DNA of 64,000 nt from assembly GCF_943914565.1 (NCBI RefSeq), contig NZ_CALUCN010000012.1, positions 18,974 through 82,973 on the forward strand, given 5' to 3'. This document shows positions 24,528-30,930 of this stretch, one piece after another; position 1 is the stretch's first letter, and every line of letters starts with the position of its first letter. The notes beneath the pieces are model-generated. The model had not been told where the DNA came from, ran no database searches, and saw only the letters and a program-made list of their open reading frames with translations. This stretch comes from an uncultured Tessaracoccus sp. (GTDB lineage: Bacteria > Actinomycetota > Actinomycetes > Propionibacteriales > Propionibacteriaceae). The translations under genes and the position numbers were made by a program.

Positions 24528-25714
24528 GCCCGCGGGGCACCCGCCTCGACGTCCCACGCCTCCGGCACGTGCACGCACGTCGGGTCGGAGGCGAGCGGGT
24601 CGCCCAGCATCGCGTGTGCCCGGGCGCGTGAGCCGCCGCAGATCCAGTTGAACTCGCACACCGAGCACTTGCCGGAGTAGCTGGACGGGTCCCGCAGCGC
24701 CTGCATCATCGGCGCCTCGGCGTAGATCTCGTGGAACGGGCGCTCCTTCACCGACCCGCACCGGTACGGCAGGAAGCCCGACGGGTACACGTCGCCGATG
24801 TGGTCGACGAACGCGAAGCCACGCCCGGAGTTGACGCCGATCGGGGGCCGTGGGGGCCGACGGTCGGTCACCGCGCCCAGGAGTCGGTCGGTCTCGGCAG
24901 TGAGCCAGGCGTGCAGTTCGCCGCGCTCGGGCAGGGGGCGTCCGGCGGCGCGGGCGTCGTCGCGCTGGATCGCGACGCGACGGTAGTTCGGCGCCTCGGT
25001 GACCTTCACCGCGATGCGGTCCGAGACGTCGTGCAGCCAGTGGAGGACGTCCTCCATTTCCTCGGGGCCGAGCGGTTCGAGGTTCGAGCCGCGGCCCATC
25101 GGGACGAGGAACAGCAGGTACCACATGTGGGCTCGCATCGCGATCGTGTCGGCGAGGAGCTGGGGGAGTTCGCGGACGTTGTTGCGGCAGATCGTCGTGT
25201 TGACCTGGAAGCGGAACCCGTGCTTCACCACGAGCTTCGCCGCGTCCATCGTCGCGGCGTACGTGCCGTCGATGCCGCGGAACGAGTCGTGCGTCTCCGG
25301 CGTCGCGCCGTCGAGCGAGAGCGAGAACGCCTTCACGCCGGCCTCGCGCACCGAGGCGAGCCGCTCGTCGGTGAGCAGCGGGGTGACCGACGGGGAGAGC
25401 GCGATGGGCAGCCCGATGCTGGTGCCGTACGCGATCAGTTCCTCGAGGTCGTCGCGCTCGAACGCGTCGCCGCCGGAGAGGATCACGATGGGGCGGGGCG
25501 TGCCGTAGGCGGCGAAGTCGTCGAGGAGGCGCTTGCCCTCCTCGGTGGTGAGCTGGCGCGGGTCGGGGCGGGTGAACGCGTCGGCGCGACAGTGTCGGCA
25601 CGCGAGCTGGCAGGCACGCGTCACCTCCCAGACGAGCACGTGCGGGCGCTCGCCTGCGTCGTGGTGGAGCGTGCGGACGACGCCCTTCCTGGCCTCATGG
25701 GGGTGCACTGCCAT
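24512..25714 (-). CDS. Radical SAM/SPASM protein, AhbD/NirJ-like, linked to haem genes
   Basis: A 400-residue radical SAM enzyme. The [4Fe-4S]-SAM motif CQLACRHC uses Cys35, Cys39 and Cys42. GGDAFE and SLSLDGATPETHD match the SAM-binding strands. The C-terminal SPASM-type part has CGSVKERPFHEIY, GKCSVCEFNWICGG and DPTCVHVPE for extra clusters. Related proteins include AhbD and NirJ, which modify porphyrin side chains, and actinobacterial homologues often lie beside hem genes. It converges on hemQ with a 16-bp overlap. ATG 25714 follows TATGGT by 6 nt. The substrate cannot be told; an alternative anaerobic haem step or a peptide substrate are both possible. Confidence 0.8.
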   Translation of the reverse strand: MAVHPHEARKGVVRTLHHDAGERPHVLVWEVTRACQLACRHCRADAFTRPDPRQLTTEEGKRLLDDFAAYGTPRPIVILSGGDAFERDDLEELIAYGTSIGLPIALSPSVTPLLTDERLASVREAGVKAFSLSLDGATPETHDSFRGIDGTYAATMDAAKLVVKHGFRFQVNTTICRNNVRELPQLLADTIAMRAHMWYLLFLVPMGRGSNLEPLGPEEMEDVLHWLHDVSDRIAVKVTEAPNYRRVAIQRDDARAAGRPLPERGELHAWLTAETDRLLGAVTDRRPPRPPIGVNSGRGFAFVDHIGDVYPSGFLPYRCGSVKERPFHEIYAEAPMMQALRDPSSYSGKCSVCEFNWICGGSRARAHAMLGDPLASDPTCVHVPEAWDVEAGAPRAQARG

Positions 25715-25761
25715 GGGTTGACCATAACCCGTGGCGCCCCGTGCCCCGACGGTGGGGCGGC

Positions 25762-26505
25762 CTACTGCAGCTCGACGCCGCGGGCGTCGCGCGCCATCGA
25801 GGTGCCGGGCTGCGCGACGAGGATCATGATGCCTTCGATGAAGCCCCAGAGGCCGCTGATGAAGGACAGGAAGCCGAGGCTCAGCAGCGTGATCAGGAGC
25901 TGGGCGATGCCCTTGCCGATGTGGCCCAGGTAGAAGTTGTGGACGCCGAGCGCACCCAGGAAGATGCCGAGCAGACCCGCAGCCACCTTCGACTTGTGCT
26001 GCACCGGCGGCCCGTAGAGGGGCTGCCCCTGGGCCCCGTAGGCCGGGGCGCCGTAGGACTGGTCGTAGCCGGGCTGGGAGCCGTACCCGGGTTGGACGCC
26101 GTACCCGGGTTGGGCGCCGTAGCCGACCTGCGGGTCGTACGCCGGCTGGGGCGTGGGCGTGTAGCCCGGCTGGGAGCCGTAGCCCGGCTGCTGGCCGTAG
26201 GTGGGCTGGGGCTCGTAGCTCGGGCCGACGCCGTGGCTGGCCGGGGCCTCGAAGCCCGGCACCGGCGACGGGATGAAGCTGGGCTGGTCCGGCTGGCCGG
26301 TGGGCGGTGCCGGAGTGGCCTGCGGGGTGGGCGTCGGCTGCGGCGCCGGCGTCCACTGCGCGGCTGGGGAGGCCTCGTGGGCCGGGCTCTCGTCGGGGGA
26401 GGGGGAGTCGTCGGCAGCGTCGTAGGGCGAGACCTCGTCGGACCCCGTGGCCTCGAGGTCGGGGCCCTCGTCGTAGGCGTCGGTGCTGTAGGGGTTGCCG
26501 GACAT
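25762..26505 (-). CDS. TM2-domain membrane protein with Gly/Tyr/Pro/Gln-rich repeats
   Basis: A 247-residue protein. Residues 1 to about 70 are acidic and Pro-rich. Residues about 95-165 are degenerate GYGxQPGYG-type repeats (YGQQPGYGSQPGY). The C-terminal 75 residues form a TM2 domain with two membrane helices (AAGLLGIFLGALGVHNFYLG and LLITLLSLGFLSFISGLWGF) and the typical FLGALGVHNFYLG motif. ATG 26505 has a strong AGGAGGA site. Such proteins are common in actinobacteria but their role is unclear; the low-complexity part may self-associate. It is separated from neighbours by short gaps and appears to be a single gene. Confidence 0.85.
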   Translation of the reverse strand: MSGNPYSTDAYDEGPDLEATGSDEVSPYDAADDSPSPDESPAHEASPAAQWTPAPQPTPTPQATPAPPTGQPDQPSFIPSPVPGFEAPASHGVGPSYEPQPTYGQQPGYGSQPGYTPTPQPAYDPQVGYGAQPGYGVQPGYGSQPGYDQSYGAPAYGAQGQPLYGPPVQHKSKVAAGLLGIFLGALGVHNFYLGHIGKGIAQLLITLLSLGFLSFISGLWGFIEGIMILVAQPGTSMARDARGVELQ

Positions 26506-26580
26506 GCGTCCTCCTCGTGGATGGGCTGTCTGCCCCATGGTAGGTGGTGCCACTGACCAAACGAAAGCGCCGAGCGACGC

Positions 26581-27045
26581 TCAGCCCTCGTCGGGGCGTG
26601 CGTCGGTGCCCGTGGCGTCGATGGCGGTCCGGCCCTCGGCGGTGACCCCGGGCGCGAGCTGGGCGAGCCGGGTGTTGATCCGCGCGAGCAGCTCGGAGGC
26701 CTCGTCGGAGAGGACGCGCATCGCGTGGCGGCGACGGCGGCCCTCCTGCGCGGTCCAGGCCAGTTCGGTGCGCGTGCGCAGCGTAGCGGCGTTCGTGCGC
26801 CACGTCTCGGCCTCCGACTCCCGTCCGAACAGGCTCTCGACGGTGTCCGCCGCGGCCTCGATGGCCTCGATCTTCGCGTCCATGCGCTGCTTCGGGTTCT
26901 TCGTCCGCAGCGCCTTGCGGATCCGTTCGACGGTGGCGCCCACCCCGTCGGCGATCTGCGGCGTGTCCTTGAGCGCGGCGAGCAGCGTCGCGGTGGCGGC
27001 CAGCACGCCGGTGGCCGCCTTCAGGAACGGTGCGGGGTTCGGCAT
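26581..27045 (-). CDS. Hypothetical helical protein
   Basis: A 154-residue protein not matched to a family. An Ala-rich N-terminal helix (LKAATGVLAATATLLAALK) is weakly hydrophobic and could associate with membrane. The rest is charged helix (RIRKALRTKNPKQRMDAKIE, ASELLARINTRLAQL), suggesting a coiled coil. ATG 27045 is preceded by TACACT 7 nt upstream on the minus strand, so a leaderless mRNA is likely. Many short alpha-helical proteins of this type are conserved in Actinobacteria without known function. It lies between the TM2 gene and the phosphatase on the same strand. Confidence 0.6.
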   Translation of the reverse strand: MPNPAPFLKAATGVLAATATLLAALKDTPQIADGVGATVERIRKALRTKNPKQRMDAKIEAIEAAADTVESLFGRESEAETWRTNAATLRTRTELAWTAQEGRRRRHAMRVLSDEASELLARINTRLAQLAPGVTAEGRTAIDATGTDARPDEG

Positions 27046-27077
27046 GTGGCCAAGTGTAGTTGTGGTCCGACGGTGGC

Positions 27078-27701
27078 TCAGCCCTCGTTGAGCTCCTCGG
27101 CGACCGCGTCGGTGGGGACGTCGAGGTCGGCCCACTGCACGATGCGCCAGCCCTCGTCGGTGGAGCCCTCGAGCACGATCCACTCGGTGTTCTTCAGCGG
27201 CAGGGCCTCGTCGATGCGCAGCGAGGTGTCGACGCTGAGGCCGAACACGCGGATGGCGGCGCCGTGGCTCACGACGGCGGCGACGCGGTGCCCGGCGGCC
27301 TCGATCGTGCGGACTGCGCCGACGTAGCGGGCGGCGAACTCCCGCGCGGTCTCGCCGCCGGGGACGCTCACGTCGAGGTTGGTGGGCGACCACGACTCGA
27401 GCACCGAGACGTAGCGCTCCCAGTCGGGGCTCATCTCGTCGTCGCCGGCGGAGATCTCGCGCAGGCCGGGCAGCACCGTCGGCTCGAGGCCGAGCGCTTG
27501 GGCGAGTGGCTCGGCGGTCTGCACGGCGCGGGTGAGGTCGGAGGTGTAGAGCGCCTCGACGGGCTCGTGCGCGATGCGCGCGACGAGCTCCTCGGCCTGC
27601 TCGCGGCCGGTGGCGTTCAGCGGGGCACCCGGGTGCTGCGTGTCGAGCAGGTGCTGGACGTTGGAGTCGGTCTGGCCGTGGCGGATGAGGATCAGGCGCA
27701 T
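27078..27701 (-). CDS. Histidine phosphatase (phosphoglycerate mutase-like) family protein
   Basis: A 207-residue cytoplasmic enzyme of the histidine phosphatase superfamily. The catalytic His is in LILIRHGQTDSN at residue 8. The second Arg is in YTSDLTRAVQTAEPL, the acid residue is in GLREISAG, and the second catalytic His is in VVSHGAAIRVF. Substrate is unknown; homologues dephosphorylate sugars or cofactor intermediates. ATG 27701 follows TAGGCT by exactly 7 nt (complement of 27709-27714), so a leaderless mRNA is likely. The gene is next to tRNA-Leu, on the opposite strand. Confidence 0.9.
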   Translation of the reverse strand: MRLILIRHGQTDSNVQHLLDTQHPGAPLNATGREQAEELVARIAHEPVEALYTSDLTRAVQTAEPLAQALGLEPTVLPGLREISAGDDEMSPDWERYVSVLESWSPTNLDVSVPGGETAREFAARYVGAVRTIEAAGHRVAAVVSHGAAIRVFGLSVDTSLRIDEALPLKNTEWIVLEGSTDEGWRIVQWADLDVPTDAVAEELNEG

Positions 27702-27809
27702 GGCGCCCAGCCTAACCCCTCGTCGCGACGGCCGGGCTTGCCCGGATGGCGCAGGAGCTCGTCGGGGTGAGGGGAGCGGACCGATTTCGCGCGGTACGCG
27801 CGTGCGTGC

Positions 27810-27815
27810 TAAAGT
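27810..27815 (+). promoter_or_regulatory. Candidate -10 of tRNA-Leu (TAAAGT)
   Basis: TAAAGT lies 32 nt before the mature tRNA 5' end. The best -35 candidate is weak (TTTCGC near 27785, 19-nt spacing). The rest of 27702-27847 holds only the divergent phosphatase promoter. Confidence 0.35.
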
Positions 27816-27847
27816 TCCGTGTCGGTCCTCGTGACCGCAAGCACCAT

Positions 27848-27930
27848 GCGCGAGTGGCGGAATGGCAGACGCGCCGGCTTCAGGTGCCGGTGCCCGCAAG
27901 GGCGTGGAGGTTCAACTCCTCTCTCGCGCA
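27848..27930 (+). tRNA. tRNA-Leu (anticodon CAG)
   Basis: An 83-nt class II tRNA. Acceptor stem GCGCGAG (27848-27854) pairs with CTCGCGC (27923-27929), with discriminator A at 27930. The anticodon loop CTTCAGG reads CUG codons. There is a long variable arm, and the T-arm is GAGGTTCAACTCCTC. CCA is not encoded. Its 3' half is the attachment site of the integrated element and is duplicated at 37437-37460; the tRNA itself is rebuilt intact by the element. Confidence 0.97.
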
Positions 27931-27931
27931 C
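27908..27931 (+). other. attL: 24-bp core in the tRNA-Leu 3' end
   Basis: The 24-bp stretch covering the T-arm and acceptor 3' strand (begins AGGTTCAACTCC, ends TCTCGCGCAC) is identical at 37437-37460. The bases on either side differ between the two copies, so the match ends sharply. This is the usual signature of tyrosine-integrase insertion into a tRNA gene. Confidence 0.93.
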
Positions 27932-27952
27932 AAACTGTTCGATTATCCGAAC

Positions 27953-28004
27953 CGGGGTAAACCCCCTAGTCAAACCGCTCTGGCTAGGGGGTTTGCCCCG
28001 TTTT
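27953..28004 (+). terminator. Intrinsic terminator after tRNA-Leu (element-borne)
   Basis: Stem of about 17 bp with one mismatch: AAACCCCCTAG (27959-27969) pairs with CTAGGGGGTTT (27984-27994), extended by CGGGG/CCCCG, followed by TTTT. It lies inside the element just after attL, so the element supplies a new terminator for the tRNA. The original chromosomal one is now at 37467-37520. Confidence 0.8.
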
Positions 28005-28124
28005 GGGCGCGACACTGCCCGAGACGTCGAACGGCTGAGGTGGGCTCGGATAGGCTGTTTTTCGTTCCCATTCCCCCCGTTCGCCCCCCGACGCCGACGC
28101 CGGAGGGCCACAGAAAGGCATCCC

Positions 28125-29399
28125 ATGGCCCCCAGCAAGCCCGCCACTGGCAAGCCCCGTGCCGCACGTCGCCGACGCTTCGGGGAGATCGACCGGCGCA
28201 CCAGCGGCAACTATCGCGCCCGGTACACCGGCCCCGACGGCGCCCGCCACAGTGGCCCACACACCTTCGAAACGAAGGAGGCAGCTGAAGCGTGGCTCTC
28301 GGAGGAACGCAAACGGATTGACTGGGGCCAGTGGGTCTCCCCGGCTGAGCGTGCCGAGCGTGAACGTGCCGAAGCGGAAGCGGCCGAGGCGGAGGCTGGG
28401 CGCACCTTGGAGGCCGCATACGAGCGGTACTTGGAGTGGCGCACGAAGCCGCTGGCTGCCTCGACGCTGACCGACTACGGCAAGACGTGGCGGCTGTACA
28501 TCGCCCCCTACTGGGGCGCGGGGCGTGCCGTGGGGACCATCACGAACGATGACGTGTGGCAGTGGCGTCGTGGCCCGCTGGCGCGTGGGGCGCGGAAGGA
28601 CCACGGGGCGTTGGCGTTGTTTAAGGCCGTCATGCGCAAGGCGCAAGCGTGGGGATGGATCGAGCGAGACCCCACGGCTGGCGTCGCCATGACACGCAAG
28701 CGCACACCAGTGGCGGAACGGCAAGCGTTCACCGTCGAGGAAGTGCGGCGCTATCTGGAGGCGGCCGAGCCGGACGCGGTGGCGGTGCTCGCCACCGTCG
28801 CACTGGCGGGCCTGCGCTCCGGCGAGGTCCGGGCGCTTCGACGCGCAGACATTGACCTGCCCGGGCGACAGCTGCACGTCCGTCGGGCGGTCGACTTCGG
28901 GCGCGACGCCGAGGGCGGCTACACGAAGTCGGTCAAGACACCGAAGACGGGCGCCGGTAAGCGCACCGTTCCGTTCGGGGAGACGCTGGAGGGCATCCTG
29001 CGGGAGCACCTGAGGCTGCATCCTGCCCTTCCGGGTGGTCTGGTGTTCCCCGGCCACGACGGGGGAATCATGGGCACGGCCGCGCTGGAGCGTCGGCACT
29101 ACCGGACACTGGAGAACCTTGGGTTGCGAGTACCGGAAGCGGAACTACGACGGCTCAGGCGTCGCGGGGAGCCGGTTCCGCAACAACCCAAGGCCCCCCG
29201 ACTGCACGACCTGCGCGCCTCGTACGCGGCGTGGCTGTTCGAGGCCGGCTACTCGATCCCCGAGGTCATGGCGTTGGGCGGCTGGGCGGACTCACGCATG
29301 CCACTGGAGGTCTACTCTCGGGTGTTCCCCGCCCGCGTCGCCGAGGTCGGCCATCGGCAAGATGAGGCGCTCGGCACGCTCGACGTGGAAGTGGGGTAG
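28125..29399 (+). CDS. int: Tyrosine recombinase / phage-type integrase
   Basis: A 424-residue integrase that catalyses insertion at, and excision from, tRNA-Leu. Residues about 15-65 are an Arm-binding-type beta domain (RTSGNYRARYTGPDGARHSG). Residues about 100-190 are the SAM-like core-binding domain. The catalytic domain has Arg in ALAGLRSGEVRAL near residue 230, HxxR in LHDLRASYAAWL near 360, GGWADSR near 385, and the nucleophile Tyr in EVYSRVF near 395. ATG 28125 has AGAAAGG upstream. An open frame extends 5' into the tRNA but is non-coding there. It is transcribed away from attL. Confidence 0.95.
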   Translation: MAPSKPATGKPRAARRRRFGEIDRRTSGNYRARYTGPDGARHSGPHTFETKEAAEAWLSEERKRIDWGQWVSPAERAERERAEAEAAEAEAGRTLEAAYERYLEWRTKPLAASTLTDYGKTWRLYIAPYWGAGRAVGTITNDDVWQWRRGPLARGARKDHGALALFKAVMRKAQAWGWIERDPTAGVAMTRKRTPVAERQAFTVEEVRRYLEAAEPDAVAVLATVALAGLRSGEVRALRRADIDLPGRQLHVRRAVDFGRDAEGGYTKSVKTPKTGAGKRTVPFGETLEGILREHLRLHPALPGGLVFPGHDGGIMGTAALERRHYRTLENLGLRVPEAELRRLRRRGEPVPQQPKAPRLHDLRASYAAWLFEAGYSIPEVMALGGWADSRMPLEVYSRVFPARVAEVGHRQDEALGTLDVEVG

Positions 29400-29402
29400 C
29401 CC

Positions 29403-30089
29403 ATGGCGAGGAGACTCCCCACGACAAACACGGTGTGGGTGCTGGCGTGTCCCAGCTGCCAGACCAATTGGGGTAGCGTGCTGGGCCGGGGTCGCTGGCG
29501 GGGGCAGGGCAAAGGGGGGCTGTTCGGCCCGCTGGGAAGACCCCAGTACGAGCCGTTGACGCGGGGAAAAAGGTGGGAAGTGCTACCGCCCGCTCGGAGG
29601 CTGAAACGGCGCATTCATTGCGCCAGCTGCTTTGTGCGTTGGTTCGACGCTGGGTTGCAGCGAGACCCCAATGTGGTTCGTGCAGTGAGCAAAGCGAACG
29701 AGTCCGGTTCGCTGGAGGATTTGCGAGCGTTGAGGGGTTACATCTTGGGGCAGGTGCGACGAAGTATTGCGAGAAGTCGCTGGGGACGTCCGCCATGCCC
29801 CGGGTGTGGCGAGGAGCTCCCCACGCCCGCTGGGTCGAGACGCCGGTACTGCTCGGACGCGTGCCGTGCGAGGGCATACCGGAGGCGTACGCGACGCGAC
29901 AAGTTGTTGCAGCTGGGCGCGGTCGCTGAAGCCACGGGCCTGCCCCGCACGTTGATTCGGGGGGCATCGGGAGCTGGGGAACTGCCCTGTCACAAACGGG
30001 GGGACCGACGCTACTGGCGCATTTCCGAGGTTGAAGCTTGGCTGAATTCCAAGCTGCTGGACGATGACAGCTGCCCCCGCATTCAGTAG
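29403..30089 (+). CDS. Zinc-ribbon plus HTH DNA-binding protein of the element
   Basis: A 228-residue protein with three visible parts. N-terminal CPSCQTNWG and CASCF (near residues 16-80) could form one zinc site. CPGCGEELP with YCSDACRARAYRRR (near 132-160) is an FCS/HNH-like zinc finger of a kind seen in small actinobacterial phage-type proteins. The end is a MerR/excisionase-like helix-turn-helix (LGAVAEATGLPRTLI, YWRISEVEAWL). It starts 3 nt after int and is probably co-transcribed. Base composition is less GC-rich than the chromosome. Likely a DNA-binding regulator or recombination accessory; not recognised as a named family. Confidence 0.7.
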   Translation: MARRLPTTNTVWVLACPSCQTNWGSVLGRGRWRGQGKGGLFGPLGRPQYEPLTRGKRWEVLPPARRLKRRIHCASCFVRWFDAGLQRDPNVVRAVSKANESGSLEDLRALRGYILGQVRRSIARSRWGRPPCPGCGEELPTPAGSRRRYCSDACRARAYRRRTRRDKLLQLGAVAEATGLPRTLIRGASGAGELPCHKRGDRRYWRISEVEAWLNSKLLDDDSCPRIQ

Positions 30090-30237
30090 CGGCAGTGGCA
30101 GCACTGACCGTGACGTTCGTCAGCGTGGAGGATGCGTCAGAAGATGCCACCTCATCCGCTGGTGCATGTCCGTTCGGGCGCAACGATCTACCGTCATTGC
30201 CAGAACTACATCAACGTAGTTCGACACAACTGAAAGC

Positions 30238-30269
30238 GCCCTCCGGTGTGCGGCAACACGCCGGAGGGC
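30238..30269. terminator. GC-rich hairpin in the int-xis gap
   Basis: GCCCTCCGG (30238-30246) pairs with CCGGAGGGC (30261-30269), with a 14-nt loop that can itself pair partly (TGTG/CACG). There is no T-run, so it could be a factor-independent terminator of actinobacterial type or an RNA stability element after the int unit. The remaining gap (30090-30344) holds no gene. Confidence 0.4.
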
Positions 30270-30344
30270 CAACCGCAAACCACTCACTCGCATAAGGGCA
30301 CGGTTGCCGGCTACGCTACCGCGCCCGGGAAGGCAACGACCAGC

Positions 30345-30521
30345 ATGCCCGTCTACTCGATTCCCGAAGCCGCCGACTACTGGGGCGTCTCTCAGGATTT
30401 CATTCGCAAGCAGATTGCCCGTCGGAAGCTGAATGCCCGACGCTGTGGCCGCGTGATTCGTATCCGGCACGCCGATCTGGAGAAGCTGTTCACCTCGACC
30501 GCGCCCCTCAAGGCCGCCTGA
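30345..30521 (+). CDS. Excisionase/AlpA-like helix-turn-helix protein
   Basis: A 58-residue winged-helix protein of the MerR-like excisionase type (IPEAADYWGVSQDFIRKQI, then ARRCGRVIRIRHADLEKLF). Proteins of this size next to a tyrosine integrase usually bend attachment-site DNA to favour excision, or switch on element genes. ATG 30345 is preceded by AAGG about 15 nt upstream and no closer SD, so translation may be weak or leaderless. It opens the replication module, ahead of the small gene 30541 and the primase gene. Confidence 0.8.
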   Translation: MPVYSIPEAADYWGVSQDFIRKQIARRKLNARRCGRVIRIRHADLEKLFTSTAPLKAA

Positions 30522-30540
30522 GCCGAAGGGGACCAGCCAC

Positions 30541-30930
30541 GTGACACGCAACGGAAACCCCCGCGCCGTGGAGGGCGCGGGGGCAGAAACTCGATTCCTC
30601 GACACCGACAGCATACCGCTGACGAACACGCCCACGCCCGGCCACGACGTGCCCGAGCACGACGACCCCGATACGTGGTTCCTCGACTGCGCCCACCGCG
30701 CAATCGCCCAGCTCGCCACGGCGGGCGTGACATTCACCACCGACGACCTACGCGACATGGGCGTACCCGAACCCGACCATCCCAGCAGGTGGGGAGCGGT
30801 CATGCAGGCCGCGTACCGGGCAGGCGTCATACGCCCCGTCGCGGCAACGAGGTCGAGGCGCACCGTCCGGCACGGCGGCCTGCACCGACTGTGGGAAGGC
30901 GTCCCCACCACTGAAAGGGGGAGCCTGTGA
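30541..30930 (+). CDS. Small element protein with winged-helix-like C-terminus
   Basis: A 129-residue protein. A disordered N-terminal third is followed by a compact domain (FLDCAHRAIAQLATAGVTFT, DDLRDMGVPEPDHPSRWGAV, AAYRAGVIRPVAATRSRR) that resembles small winged-helix proteins coded just before replicative primases in actinobacterial phages and integrative elements. GTG 30541 has AAGGGG upstream. Its stop overlaps the primase start (GTGA), so it is likely to act with the replication protein. Specific function unknown. Confidence 0.65.
   Translation: MTRNGNPRAVEGAGAETRFLDTDSIPLTNTPTPGHDVPEHDDPDTWFLDCAHRAIAQLATAGVTFTTDDLRDMGVPEPDHPSRWGAVMQAAYRAGVIRPVAATRSRRTVRHGGLHRLWEGVPTTERGSL

Noticed and set aside
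27819..28124. N-terminal extension of the integrase into the tRNA gene
   Set aside because: The extra 102 codons run through the tRNA and terminator and have no protein-family character. ATG 28125 has a ribosome site and begins the integrase domain.
29266..30183. Minus-strand frame opposite the zinc-finger gene
   Set aside because: The zinc-finger gene on the plus strand has ordered Cys motifs and an HTH; the antisense frame has none.
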